Notes under the pieces: generated by a model
What the model saw: only the letters and a program-made list of their open reading frames with translations
Told to the model about the DNA's origin: nothing
The model's database searches: none
Part shown: positions 1 through 12,957 of the stretch, piece after piece
How positions within the stretch are numbered: the first letter of the stretch is position 1
Layout: each line of letters starts with the position of its first letter
Made by a program: the position numbers and the translations under genes
Assembly (NCBI RefSeq): GCF_022835695.1
Contig: NZ_BQUV01000012.1
Location: forward strand, 124,001-188,000
Origin: Bradyrhizobium sp. Ce-3
GTDB taxonomy: Bacteria > Pseudomonadota > Alphaproteobacteria > Rhizobiales > Xanthobacteraceae
Direction: 5' to 3'
DNA: 64,000 nt

Positions 1-1
1 G

Positions 2-1852
2 AAGACCGCGAACTCGGGCTACCTGACCCGGCGTCTGGTCGACGTCGCGCAGGACTGCATCATCACGCAGACCGACTGCGGCACCACGCTCGGCATCAAG
101 ATGCGCGCCATCGTCGACGCCGGCACGGTCGTTGCCTCGCTCGGCTCGCGCATCCTGGGCCGTACGGCCTGCGATGACGTGCGCGATCCCGCCACCAACG
201 AGGTGATCATCAAGCGTGACACCTTGATGGAGGAGAGCCACGTCGACGCGATCCAGCAGGCCGGCATCCAGGAAGTGAAGATCCGCTCGGCGCTGACCTG
301 CGAGCTGATCAACGGCATCTGCGCCAAGTGCTACGGCCGCGACCTAGCCCGCGGCACCCCGGTCAACCACGGTGAGGCCGTCGGCGTCATCGCGGCACAG
401 TCGATCGGTGAGCCGGGCACGCAGCTGACGATGCGCACGTTCCACATCGGCGGCGCCGCCCAGCTCAACGAGCAGTCGTTCGTCGAATCGAACTTCGACG
501 GCAAGATCGTGATCAGGAACAAGGCGATCGCCCGCAACAGCGAAGGCAGCCTGATCGCGATGGTACGCAACATGGTCGTTGCGATCGTCGATGCCGACGG
601 CACCGAGCGTGCAACCCACCGTATTCAGTACGGTTCGAAGATGCACGTCGACGAAGGCGACACCGTCAAGCGCGGCCAGCGCATCGCCGAGTGGGATCCC
701 TACACCCGCCCGGTGCTCACCGAAGTCGAGGGCACGATCGGGTTCGAGGACCTGGTCGAAGGCCAGTCGATCTCGGAAACGCTCGACGAATCGACCGGTA
801 TCGCCAAGCGCGTGGTCATCGACTGGCGCACGACGCGCGGCGGTTCGGACCTGCGTCCGGCCATCGTGGTCAAGGGCAAGGACGGCAAGGTGCTCAAGCT
901 CGCACGTGGCGGTGATGCCCGCTACATGCTGTCGGTCGACGCCATTCTGTCGGTGGACATCAATGCGAAGGTGATGCCGGGCGATATCCTGGCGCGTATC
1001 TCGACCGAGAGCGCCAAGACGCGTGACATCACCGGCGGTCTGCCGCGGGTGGCGGAACTGTTCGAGGCTCGCAAGCCGAAGGATGCGGCGATCATCGCGG
1101 AGACCGCGGGAACGATCCGCTTCGGCCGCGACTACAAGAACAAGCGCCGCATCTCGATCGAGCCGATGGATAAGACCGAGGAGCCGCGCGAGTACCTGAT
1201 CCCGAAGGGCAAGCACATCCACCTTCAGGACGGCGATATCGTCGAAAAGGGCGATTTCATCGTCGAAGGCAATCCGGCGCCGCACGACATCCTGGCGATC
1301 AAGGGCATCGAGGAGCTCGCTGCCTATCTCGTCAACGAAATCCAGGAGGTCTACCGGTTGCAGGGCGTGCTCATCAACGACAAGCACATCGAGGTGATTG
1401 TCCGTCAGATGCTGCAGAAGGTCGAGGTCACCGATCAGGGCGACACCGACATGATCTCCGGCGAGCAGGTCGACAAGATCGAGTTCGACGCGCTCAACAC
1501 CAAGGCCAAGGAGGAGGGCAAGAAGCCCGCCACGGGTACGCCGGTTCTGCTCGGCATCACCAAGGCGAGCTTGCAGACCCGCTCGTTCTTCTCGGCGGCG
1601 TCGTTCCAGGAGACCACGCGCGTGCTCACCGAGGCGGCCGTTAACGGCAAGATCGATCCGCTCGAGGGCCTCAAGGAGAACGTCATCGTCGGCCGCCTGA
1701 TCCCGGCCGGCACCGGCGCCTCGATGGCGCGGATCCGCGAAGTCGCGGTCAAGCGCGACAAGCTGATCCTCGACGAGCGCGAGAAGCAGCAGGCGGCGAT
1801 CGTGCCGACGGCTCCGGAAGCGGAACCGCTGGCGCTGCCGCCCGCGGAATAG
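2..1852 (+). CDS. rpoC: RNA polymerase beta' subunit, C-terminal part (5' end outside window)
   Basis: The frame is open from base 2 with no start, so this is the last 616 residues of RpoC, the catalytic beta' subunit of RNA polymerase. Visible are the C-terminal zinc-site cysteines (CAKCYGR) and the near-invariant block [18 protein letters not shown] followed by MRTFHIGG. The protein ends in an Ala/Pro/Glu tail, and the stop is followed at once by a rho-independent terminator, so rpoC closes the rpoBC transcription unit here. Identification is essentially certain. Confidence 0.98.
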   Translation, partial: KTANSGYLTRRLVDVAQDCIITQTDCGTTLGIKMRAIVDAGTVVASLGSRILGRTACDDVRDPATNEVIIKRDTLMEESHVDAIQQAGIQEVKIRSALTCELINGICAKCYGRDLARGTPVNHGEAVGVIAAQSIGEPGTQLTMRTFHIGGAAQLNEQSFVESNFDGKIVIRNKAIARNSEGSLIAMVRNMVVAIVDADGTERATHRIQYGSKMHVDEGDTVKRGQRIAEWDPYTRPVLTEVEGTIGFEDLVEGQSISETLDESTGIAKRVVIDWRTTRGGSDLRPAIVVKGKDGKVLKLARGGDARYMLSVDAILSVDINAKVMPGDILARISTESAKTRDITGGLPRVAELFEARKPKDAAIIAETAGTIRFGRDYKNKRRISIEPMDKTEEPREYLIPKGKHIHLQDGDIVEKGDFIVEGNPAPHDILAIKGIEELAAYLVNEIQEVYRLQGVLINDKHIEVIVRQMLQKVEVTDQGDTDMISGEQVDKIEFDALNTKAKEEGKKPATGTPVLLGITKASLQTRSFFSAASFQETTRVLTEAAVNGKIDPLEGLKENVIVGRLIPAGTGASMARIREVAVKRDKLILDEREKQQAAIVPTAPEAEPLALPPAE

Positions 1853-1880
1853 GCATCCGCAAGACTACGGATATGGCGAG

Positions 1881-1905
1881 AAGGCCGGCGTTTAGCCGGC
1901 CTTTT
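1881..1905 (+). terminator. rho-independent terminator after rpoC
   Basis: A perfect 9-bp stem (aaggccggc / gccggcctt) with a 5-nt loop gttta runs into a short T run, 28 bases after the rpoC stop. It is a textbook intrinsic terminator and separates rpoC from the accessory genes that follow. Confidence 0.9.
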
Positions 1906-2032
1906 TGCTGCTTTCTTTCCCTGCTGCGGTGCAGGGACGCAGTTTGTTCATCTTTCCTTCAGGCAAAAAAGTGCTTTTGCTAAGGTGACTTAGACCGGCC
2001 GTTTGGCTCGCGCCGGAGACGACGGAATCGAT

Positions 2033-4093
2033 ATGCTCGACTTGGCTATTGTAGGCGGCGGCCCCGGGGGGCTGATGAGCGCCTGGTATCTGAAGCGCAA
2101 ACTCGGCGACCTCTGCCGCATCACCATCTTCGAGGCGTCGAACCGCCTCGGCGGCAAGATCGTCACGCGCAAATTCGACAGCGCGCCGGCGATGTACGAG
2201 GCCGGCGTTGCCGAGATCTACGACTACTCGATGACGGGCCCTGACCCGCTGCGCGAGCTGATCCAGCATTTCGGTCTGCAGACGATCCCGATGGACGCCG
2301 AGCAGGTGCAGCTCGATGGCGAGCTGCTCGCTGACGTTCCCGGCATGCGCCGCAAATACGGCGCGAAGACCGCAGCCGCGATCGAGGCGTTCCGCAAGCG
2401 CTGCAGCGAGCTGGTATCGCCGCACGAATATTACGAGGGCATCGGATCTCACGACAACGAGCATCCGTGGGCCTACAAGACCGCCGAGCAGGTCCTCGAC
2501 GAGGAGGTCGAAGACGCGACCGCGAAGCGCTTCTTCAAGGTGATGGCGCGTTCCGATCTCGCGACCGAGAGCCACAACACCAACGGCCTCAACGCGCTGA
2601 AGAACTACGTGATGGATGTCGACGGCTATATCGGGCTGTACTCGATCCAGAACGGCAACGAGCAGCTGATCGATTGCCTGCGCTCGGAAGTCAGCGCCGA
2701 CATCCAGCTCAACCACCGCGTCCTCAAGGTCGGCAAGACGGCCAGCGGCCGCTACCAGCTCAACATGATGAACGGCAAGGGGCCGGAGACGCGTGACTTC
2801 GATCTCGTGCTGGTCTGCCTGCCGCACTCCTGGCTCGCGACCATGCGCTGGGACGGCGAACAGCTGCGCAAATCGATGGTCAAGCACGTCGCCTATTTCG
2901 ACCGTCCCGCGCACTATCTGCGGGTCTCGATCCTGTTCGACGAGCCGTTCTGGGGCGAGAAGATCCCGGGCGCCTGGTTCATGTCGGAAGCGTTCGGCGG
3001 CTGCTGCGTCTACAACGAAGGCGCGCGCCACGATGTCGGCAAGCATGGCGTGCTGAACTGGCTGATCGCGGGCTCCGATGCGCTCGCCTTCGCCAATCTC
3101 AGCGACCAGGAGCTGATCGACGCCGCGCTGAAGACGCTGCCGGCCTCGCTCGGCGATGCGCGCGCGCATTTCCTCGAGGGCAAGACCCATCGCTGGCTGT
3201 CGTCGGTCAACGCGCTGCCGGGCGGCCTGCCGGTGCGCGACGTCATGACCAATCACCGCCCCGAGCCGAAGGAGCATCCCGGCATCGTGGTGGTCGGCGA
3301 CTATCTGTTCGATTCGACGCTGAACGGGCTGCTCGATTCCTCCGATGCCGCGACCGACATCATCGTCACCGAGATGATGCGGCTGCGCCGCAGCCGCGCG
3401 CAGGACGAAAGTTCGCTGTCCGACAAGATCGACCGCAGCTATTTCGAGAATTATCGCGGCGTCGGCCCCTACAGCGAAGCCTGGCGCACCTTCACCGACC
3501 CGGCCTATCTGACGGATCTGATCAAGACGGTGTGGGGCAGGGCGAAGGGCTACAAGCTTTTGATCGCAGGCTCGGCCAGCGGCGAGCTGGTCGGCGCGCT
3601 GCGCGAGCGGGGCATCGATGCCTGGGGCATCGAGAACAACCGCTACATCCACGGCAAGACGCCGAAGGCGCTGAAGAAGTACAACAAGCTCGGCTCGGTC
3701 GCCGACATGCCGTTCAAGGACAACGAGTTCGACTTCGTGTTCGAGACCTCGCTGTGCCATCTCGGCGAAAAGCAGGTGGTGCGCGGCGTGCGCGAGCTCA
3801 ATCGTGTCGTCAAGACCGGTGTCGTGTTCGCGTCGGTGACCTCGGACATGGCGCCGGCGGTGATCGATCGCTACGACCTGCTGCGCGGGGTGAAGAAGCT
3901 CGGCACCTGGTGGGAGTGGTCGGAACTGTTCTTCGGCAACGGCTTCGACCTGTCGATGCATCGCCGCGACTGCACCGACGCGCTGTGGACGCTGACGCTG
4001 GCCGCCAACAAGGGGCCGGGGCAGTGGTACGCCGACTCCGACAGCCTGCGCTATTCGTTCTTCGACAAGGTCGAAGCCGACCTCGACGACTAA
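2033..4093 (+). CDS. FAD-dependent amine-oxidase-like protein fused to a methyltransferase-like domain
   Basis: The 686-residue product has two parts. Residues 1 to about 450 are a flavin monoamine-oxidase/phytoene-desaturase-type domain: dinucleotide motif IVGGGPGGLMSAWYL at the N-terminus, the RLGGKI motif, and a C-terminal FAD block VVVGDYLFDSTLNG. From about residue 470 there is a class I SAM-methyltransferase-like domain, with LLIAGSASGELVGALRERG as motif I, an acidic DNEFDFVFETSLCHLG stretch and a helix-rich end. ATG 2033 is preferred because it starts right before the Rossmann motif and has ggaa upstream; a TTG at 2003 is also in frame. It precedes an ABC exporter on the same strand. 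Substrate and reaction are unknown. Fold assignments are by motif; the methyltransferase activity is an inference. Confidence 0.8.
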   Translation: MLDLAIVGGGPGGLMSAWYLKRKLGDLCRITIFEASNRLGGKIVTRKFDSAPAMYEAGVAEIYDYSMTGPDPLRELIQHFGLQTIPMDAEQVQLDGELLADVPGMRRKYGAKTAAAIEAFRKRCSELVSPHEYYEGIGSHDNEHPWAYKTAEQVLDEEVEDATAKRFFKVMARSDLATESHNTNGLNALKNYVMDVDGYIGLYSIQNGNEQLIDCLRSEVSADIQLNHRVLKVGKTASGRYQLNMMNGKGPETRDFDLVLVCLPHSWLATMRWDGEQLRKSMVKHVAYFDRPAHYLRVSILFDEPFWGEKIPGAWFMSEAFGGCCVYNEGARHDVGKHGVLNWLIAGSDALAFANLSDQELIDAALKTLPASLGDARAHFLEGKTHRWLSSVNALPGGLPVRDVMTNHRPEPKEHPGIVVVGDYLFDSTLNGLLDSSDAATDIIVTEMMRLRRSRAQDESSLSDKIDRSYFENYRGVGPYSEAWRTFTDPAYLTDLIKTVWGRAKGYKLLIAGSASGELVGALRERGIDAWGIENNRYIHGKTPKALKKYNKLGSVADMPFKDNEFDFVFETSLCHLGEKQVVRGVRELNRVVKTGVVFASVTSDMAPAVIDRYDLLRGVKKLGTWWEWSELFFGNGFDLSMHRRDCTDALWTLTLAANKGPGQWYADSDSLRYSFFDKVEADLDD

Positions 4094-4129
4094 CGGCGCC
4101 GGCTGACCGCGCCGACCGACGACACCGGG

Positions 4130-4150
4130 CGCAAGGCGATCGGCCTTGCG
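4130..4150 (+). terminator. hairpin downstream of the FAD/methyltransferase gene
   Basis: A perfect 8-bp stem (cgcaaggc / gccttgcg) with loop gatcg lies 37 bases after the stop at 4093, but no T run follows. It may be a weak or rho-assisted terminator. The remaining space up to 4332 holds no recognisable gene. Confidence 0.4.
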
Positions 4151-4332
4151 TCAACCAATCGTCAAACGGCAGCCGCGCTGTGATCGCGAATCCACGGCGA
4201 CCTTGTGGTCGCGTGCCGCGCGCGCCAAACGCTTTGCCGAATTCATTGTGATCGCATAGGATTGTACCGGCAGCGTTATCGGCTGCGGTTTCGATTTGCG
4301 GTCATGCCGGCCGTGGAGCAACGGTTGGTTTC

Positions 4333-6366
4333 ATGGCGCCAAAACCTCCTGCATCAGACGATCCGACGCGAGCGGCGGCTGACGATCCCGAGCTGAAGAA
4401 GCCCGCGGTCGTGGCCGGTCCGCCAGCGCCAGCCGCCTCCGCGAAGCCCGCCGCTGCGCCCGCTGACGACGACGAGGATGAGGACGACGAGTTCGAGCTC
4501 GACGACGATGATGACGAGGACCTCGTCGTCTTCACCGCCAAGGAAGCCGCCGGCGCGCTCTCCACGATCTTCGGCTTCGTCAGGCCGATCCTGACGAACT
4601 ACAAGAAGCCGCTCGCCTTCGTCGCCTTCGGCGTGCTGGTCGAGACGTTGTTCAACGTCATCATGCCGCTCAGCCTGAAATTCCTGATCGACGACGCGCT
4701 CGGCGAGGAGGACTTCCAGGCCCTCTACAAGATCCTCGGCGTGCTCGCGGTGGCCGGCATCGTCACCTCGATCATCGCGGTCTGGTACGAGCGCTGGGAT
4801 GCGCGGCTCGGCGCCGGCATCATCGCCGACGTCCGGACGCGGATCTTCGACCACGTCCAGAACCTGCCCTCGGCCTATTTCGCGCGCACCAAGCGCGGCG
4901 AGATCTTGTCCCGCTTCTCGATCGACCTCTCGGCCTTCGAGGGCTCGGTCAAGACCTTCGCCAACAGCGCGGCGCTGCCGGGCCTCGAGTTGATCGCCGG
5001 CATCATCCTGATGCTGTTCCTGAACTGGCAGCTCGCCGTGGTCGCCTTGCTGGTGTTTCCGATCACGCTGATCGGGCCGCGCATCCTGACGCCGAAGGCG
5101 GTGCAGGCCAATTACGAGCAGAAGCAGAACGAAGCCGCGCTGCTCGGAATGGTGCAGGAGAACGTCGCCGCGCAGGCGGTGGTGAAGGCGTTCAATCTGC
5201 AGCGCCGGGCGCTCGGCTGGTTCACGCTGCGCAACCGCGACGTGCGCGCCAAGGCCGCCTCGGCCATGTTCCTGTCGACCATGGTGGAGCGCACCGTCAC
5301 CATCGCGGTGCTGCTGCTCCACCTCGTGGTGCTGGCGATCGGCGCCTATCTCGCGACCAAGGGGCAGATCACGGTCGGCACCTTTGTGACCTTCGAGAGC
5401 GCATTCTGGGAGGTGTCGTACAACATCGCCCATCTCATGCATTTCATCCCGGTCTCGATCCAGTCGGCGGCGGCGGTGCGGCACATCCAGGAGCTGCTCG
5501 AAGAGCCGACCCGCGGCGCCGACCGTCCCGGCGCGCCGGATCTGCCGCGCATCACCAACGACATCTCGTTCGATCGCGTCACCTTCCAGTATGAGGGGGC
5601 GCAGACGCCGGTGCTCGACAATCTCAGCCTCAAGCTCAACGCCGGCAAGAGCATCGCGATCGTCGGTCCCAGCGGCTCCGGCAAGAGCACGCTGATCAAC
5701 CTGATCCTGCGGCTCTACGTGCCGGACGAAGGCCGCGTCGCCATCGACGGCGTCGACATCCGCCGGGTGACACGGGAATCGCTGCGCGCCAGCATGGCGG
5801 TCGTGTTCCAGGAGAACATGCTGTTCAACATGTCGATCCGCGAGAACATCCGGCTCGGCAAGGAGGGGGCCACCGACGCGGAAGTCGAGGACGCCGCCAA
5901 GAAGGCCGAGATCCATCGCTACATCATGAGCCTGCCGCAGCGCTACGACACGCCGGTCGGCGAGCGCGGCGACACCCTGTCCGGCGGCCAGCGCCAGCGC
6001 ATCGCGATCGCGCGCGCGATCATCCGCAACCCGTCGGTGCTGCTGCTCGACGAGGCGACCTCGGCGCTCGACCAGACCACGGAGGCGGCGATCAACCGCA
6101 CGCTGCTCAAGGTCGCCGAGGGCCGCACCATGATCTGGTCGACGCACCGCCTGACCTCGGTGGTCGAGATGGACGAGATCATCGTGATCTCCGGCGGCCG
6201 GGCGATCGAGCGCGGCTCGCACGCGGAGCTGCTGGCGCAGGGCGGCGTCTACCGCAAACTGTGGGACGACCAGGGGCATAAGCATCACGACGCCGACGAC
6301 GAGGATGACGACGACGCGGACGATGATGAAGACGACGAGGATGAGGACGAAGACGAGGAGGCGTGA
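4333..6366 (+). CDS. ABC exporter half-transporter with acidic N- and C-terminal tails
   Basis: The 677-residue protein is a membrane domain fused to an ATPase domain. A Pro/Ala/Asp-rich cytosolic leader with a dense Asp/Glu run occupies residues about 45-66. A six-helix type I exporter domain follows (about 85-390), then an ATPase with Walker A GPSGSGKST, signature LSGGQRQR, Walker B VLLLDEATS and a switch His in WSTHR. After the ATPase comes GHKHH and then about 25 almost uninterrupted Asp/Glu residues. It probably works as a homodimer in the inner membrane. The cargo is unknown, but the upstream FAD/methyltransferase gene on the same strand suggests a small molecule or lipid product. The two acidic tails are not part of the usual family layout. 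Confidence 0.9.
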   Translation: MAPKPPASDDPTRAAADDPELKKPAVVAGPPAPAASAKPAAAPADDDEDEDDEFELDDDDDEDLVVFTAKEAAGALSTIFGFVRPILTNYKKPLAFVAFGVLVETLFNVIMPLSLKFLIDDALGEEDFQALYKILGVLAVAGIVTSIIAVWYERWDARLGAGIIADVRTRIFDHVQNLPSAYFARTKRGEILSRFSIDLSAFEGSVKTFANSAALPGLELIAGIILMLFLNWQLAVVALLVFPITLIGPRILTPKAVQANYEQKQNEAALLGMVQENVAAQAVVKAFNLQRRALGWFTLRNRDVRAKAASAMFLSTMVERTVTIAVLLLHLVVLAIGAYLATKGQITVGTFVTFESAFWEVSYNIAHLMHFIPVSIQSAAAVRHIQELLEEPTRGADRPGAPDLPRITNDISFDRVTFQYEGAQTPVLDNLSLKLNAGKSIAIVGPSGSGKSTLINLILRLYVPDEGRVAIDGVDIRRVTRESLRASMAVVFQENMLFNMSIRENIRLGKEGATDAEVEDAAKKAEIHRYIMSLPQRYDTPVGERGDTLSGGQRQRIAIARAIIRNPSVLLLDEATSALDQTTEAAINRTLLKVAEGRTMIWSTHRLTSVVEMDEIIVISGGRAIERGSHAELLAQGGVYRKLWDDQGHKHHDADDEDDDDADDDEDDEDEDEDEEA

Positions 6367-6404
6367 CGCGCACGCCGCCTTGCCGGTCCCGGTCGGGCGC
6401 CAGT

Positions 6405-7616
6405 TTACACCCTGTCCGCCGCGTGCGGATGCTGCCGGAAGCGACTGGCCGGCCGTGCCGCTGATGCGGCCGCCGGCGGGCTGTACAGACGGCGCAGCCA
6501 GCCGCGGCCGAGATAGCCGAGGAAGCGCGCCCAGCGCTGGGCTTGCCAGTAGGGCGTGGTGCCGATCGAGACCTGGCGGAAGTCGAACGCCTTGGCGTTC
6601 GACCAGGCGTCGCATTCGGTCTTGACCGGATCGTCGTAGAACGCGGTGATCTTCTCCTCACCCATGCCGTCGGTCGACAGCCAGGCCGGGATATGGACGT
6701 TGCAGAGCTGGGCGACGTCGGTGAACACCTTGTCGGTCCCGGTGCCGGTGACCGGGCAGGTGCTGGCGAAGGCATCTCCGACCAGCGCGACGCCGGCCTG
6801 CCGATAGCCGGTGCTGACATAGACGTCCGCGGGCCTGATCTTGATGTCGCCGGCGACGTCGAACTCGCCGGTCAGCCGGCGCAGCCGCGGCAGCGCGGCG
6901 TTCAGCGTCTCGACCGGATTGCGGCGCATGGCCCGCAGCCAGGGATCGTCCGCCGGGCGATAGGTGAAGAGGTTGGCGCGCATCCGGTTCCCGACCGGAA
7001 ACAGCGTGATGTAGGGGATGCGGTCGCTCGGCCGCTCCGAGAAGTAGGTCATGGCCGCGAACGGGAAGGCGGGGCGGCCGACGGGCACGAAATCGAAGCC
7101 GATCGAGATCGAGTGGCAGACGCTGGTGACCAGCCGCTCGATGCCGAGCATCCGGCGCAGCCCGACATTGAGCCCGTTGGCGAGCACCACGAGGCGTCCC
7201 GAGATTTCCTCGCCGCCGGACAGCACGAGCCGCTGTCGCTCGGAGCTGGTCGCGACATTGACCACCTTGTCGCAGATGAATTCAGCCGGTGCTGCGATCT
7301 CGGCCCGAATCGCTGCGATCAGCGCGTCGTACATGATGCCGTATTGCCGGCTTGGCTGCCGGTCGAGCAGATGGCCGAATCGCGCGATCCAGTTCTCGCC
7401 GTCGAGTGTCGCCGAACGCAGCACGGATTCGGCAAGCCCGGTGCTGGCGAATCGCGCGAGCTGGAGGTCGCCGCCGATCTTTTCGACGCGGAAATCGAAC
7501 GGATAGACCTGATGCGGGTCGATCACGACGGTCGGTATCCCGGCACGGCCGAGCATGGCGGCCGCGGTCGAGCCCGCAAGACCTCCGCCGATGATCGCGA
7601 TGTCCGTGTACCGCAT
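6405..7616 (-). CDS. FAD-dependent oxidoreductase (monooxygenase-like)
   Basis: The product of 403 residues opens with the dinucleotide fold IAIIGGGLAGSTAAAMLGRAG and has a second flavin motif ALVGDAFASTCPVTGTG, the GD box of aromatic monooxygenases and geranylgeranyl reductases. I saw no tryptophan-halogenase WxWxIP motif. ATG 7616 was chosen because ggaaac lies five bases upstream; an in-frame TTG at 7664 adds 16 residues unlike the family. It converges on the ABC exporter gene with 38 bases between them. The substrate is unknown; a role with the neighbouring FAD/methyltransferase protein is a guess from position. Confidence 0.75.
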   Translation of the reverse strand: MRYTDIAIIGGGLAGSTAAAMLGRAGIPTVVIDPHQVYPFDFRVEKIGGDLQLARFASTGLAESVLRSATLDGENWIARFGHLLDRQPSRQYGIMYDALIAAIRAEIAAPAEFICDKVVNVATSSERQRLVLSGGEEISGRLVVLANGLNVGLRRMLGIERLVTSVCHSISIGFDFVPVGRPAFPFAAMTYFSERPSDRIPYITLFPVGNRMRANLFTYRPADDPWLRAMRRNPVETLNAALPRLRRLTGEFDVAGDIKIRPADVYVSTGYRQAGVALVGDAFASTCPVTGTGTDKVFTDVAQLCNVHIPAWLSTDGMGEEKITAFYDDPVKTECDAWSNAKAFDFRQVSIGTTPYWQAQRWARFLGYLGRGWLRRLYSPPAAASAARPASRFRQHPHAADRV

Positions 7617-7880
7617 GAGGGTTTCCGTGGCCGTAGACCGCAATTTTTGCGCTGCGAATGGCAAATAAAGGCTTAGTTTCGAAGTTTGCCTTCGGGGCTA
7701 AGTTGGGGAGAGTTGTTTCTATTCTTATTTTATCCGGGTACAATACGCCATCGGGCATGTGCCCGAGATTCGGATGACGGCGAGGGGAGGCCCGTCGGCC
7801 GTCATATTTCAGGTTGCGCCGAGCGTTGGCGAAATGCGAAATCTGCAAGTGCCAGAGGCGTTTCTTTGCTTGTCGTTTTG

Positions 7881-7908
7881 CTTGACTTCACTATCTCTCG
7901 ATTATACA
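7881..7908 (+). promoter_or_regulatory. candidate housekeeping promoter of the str operon
   Basis: CTTGAC (7881-7886), a 16-bp spacer and TATACA (7903-7908) match the alphaproteobacterial housekeeping consensus CTTGAC-N17-CTATAT well. It is the best promoter match seen before rpsL and would give a leader of about 400 nt. Confidence 0.65.
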
Positions 7909-8317
7909 AGGCGGCCACTTAACGACAGGCGGTGAGCTACGCCAGCGTCGGAACGGAACACCCGAAGGCCCTTTTTCAGGCGCCGGACGGGCACCAACCT
8001 CGACGAATGCCGCTCAAACGCTGTCGATGATAGCTAGGCAATGCCAGGACGATTTTGGTTCTCTTGAGCACGTCCTCTTGAGAGTGAATTCGGATGCATG
8101 ACCTCGGTGGTGGACCGGACAGCGAACGCTGAACGGTTCGGAATCGCGGTCCTCTGTGGCGTCGATGCGCTTTCCGCTCAGCGATGGGTGGTTGGCGCGA
8201 TTTCGCTTTGCGCGGGTGTTTGTTCCGCGTCGAGCGGGCCGTGCGGGGCGGCTAGTCCCGAGAAGAAATTTGCGGAGCCATTCAAGGTTTTCGCGCGAAC
8301 TAAAGGGTGAAGGCTGC
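7909..8317 (+). other. long untranslated leader region before rpsL
   Basis: About 410 bases between the promoter candidate and the rpsL start contain no ORF with family features. A direct repeat ctcttgag occurs at 8061-8068 and 8075-8082. No riboswitch fold was recognised by eye. The rpsL ribosome binding site is the aaaggg/gaagg stretch at 8302-8313. The frame upstream of rpsL is open but looks non-coding. Confidence 0.5.
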
Positions 8318-8689
8318 ATGCCGACGATCAACCAGCTGATCGCAAAACCACGTGAAGTGCAGAAGTCGCGCAAGAAGGTGCCGGCGCTGCAGCAGTCGCC
8401 GCAGAAGCGCGGCGTGTGCACGCGCGTCTACACCACGACCCCGAAGAAGCCGAACTCGGCGCTTCGTAAGGTCGCCAAGGTGCGCCTGACCAACGGCTTC
8501 GAGGTGATCGGCTACATCCCGGGTGAAGGCCATAACCTTCAGGAGCACTCGGTGGTGATGATCCGCGGCGGCCGCGTCAAGGACTTGCCCGGCGTGCGCT
8601 ACCACATCCTCCGCGGCGTGCTGGATACCCAGGGCGTCAAGAACCGTAAGCAGCGTCGTTCGAAGTACGGCGCGAAGCGTCCTAAGTAA
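8318..8689 (+). CDS. rpsL: 30S ribosomal protein S12
   Basis: The 123-residue S12 is at the decoding centre of the small subunit. The family core [13 protein letters not shown] and [14 protein letters not shown] are intact. Lys43 and Lys88, the positions whose mutation classically gives streptomycin resistance, are both lysine, so the allele looks wild type. The start was set at the conserved MPTINQL; longer frames upstream do not resemble S12. It is the first gene of the str operon, 15 bases before rpsG. Confidence 0.98.
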   Translation: MPTINQLIAKPREVQKSRKKVPALQQSPQKRGVCTRVYTTTPKKPNSALRKVAKVRLTNGFEVIGYIPGEGHNLQEHSVVMIRGGRVKDLPGVRYHILRGVLDTQGVKNRKQRRSKYGAKRPK

Positions 8690-9175
<486 letters not shown>

Positions 9176-9206
9176 CGGCGAAACACGGAATTTAAGGAAC
9201 AGCCTT

Positions 9207-11279
<2,073 letters not shown>

Positions 11280-11319
11280 TTGTCGTTGGTTCGCAACTAA
11301 CGACTGAACGGAGAGTCAA

Positions 11320-12510
<1,191 letters not shown>

Positions 12511-12512
12511 GT

Positions 12513-12574
12513 ACGCGAATAGGGAATGGCGAGTAGCGGGTGGATCACCATTCGCTATTCGCTACTCGCCACTC
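12513..12574. repeat. imperfect palindrome between tuf and rpsJ
   Basis: The arm gaatggcgagtagcg (12524-12538) pairs with cgctactcgccactc (12560-12574) with one mismatch; gcgaatag / ctattcgc offers an alternative pairing. The 15-mer attcgctactcgcca (12557-12571) recurs exactly at 25173-25187 before rpsK, so this is a copy of a repeated element rather than a unique terminator. No T run follows. Confidence 0.75.
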
Positions 12575-12594
12575 ACTAAAGAAAGAATCCGGCA

Positions 12595-12903
12595 ATGAAC
12601 GGCCAAAATATTCGCATCCGTCTCAAAGCGTTCGACCATCGAATCCTCGATACGTCGACCCGTGAGATCGTGAACACGGCGAAGCGCACCGGTGCGCAGG
12701 TTCGCGGACCGATTCCGCTGCCGACCCGCATCGAGAAGTTCACCGTCAACCGTTCGCCGCACGTTGACAAGAAGAGCCGCGAGCAATTCGAGATGCGCAC
12801 TCACAAGCGCCTCCTCGACATTGTCGACCCGACCCCGCAGACCGTCGATGCGCTGATGAAGCTCGACCTGGCCGCCGGTGTCGACGTCGAGATCAAGCTC
12901 TAA
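12595..12903 (+). CDS. rpsJ: 30S ribosomal protein S10
   Basis: The 102-residue S10 is a head protein of the 30S subunit and, as NusE, part of the antitermination complex. [14 protein letters not shown] at the start and [24 protein letters not shown] at the end are diagnostic. It opens the S10 gene set. A repeat palindrome sits directly upstream instead of an obvious promoter. Confidence 0.98.
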
Positions 12904-12957
12904 GGTTTTGGATTTTTACGTCCGCCGCTTGCGGACAGAAAGACAGGAAGCACGCCG

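Noticed and set aside
344-1387. Long minus-strand frame opposite rpoC
   Set aside because: It mirrors the rpoC reading frame in high-GC DNA and has Arg/Asp/Val-rich composition without family features.
4354-6615. 753-codon minus-strand frame opposite the ABC exporter
   Set aside because: The exporter frame has full domain motifs; the antisense product is low-complexity and has no recognisable domain.
6405-7616. Flavin-dependent halogenase
   Set aside because: The WxWxIP motif is missing; only the generic FAD motifs are present.
8156-8317. N-terminal extension of rpsL
   Set aside because: The 54 extra codons do not resemble S12 and would displace the conserved start MPTINQL.
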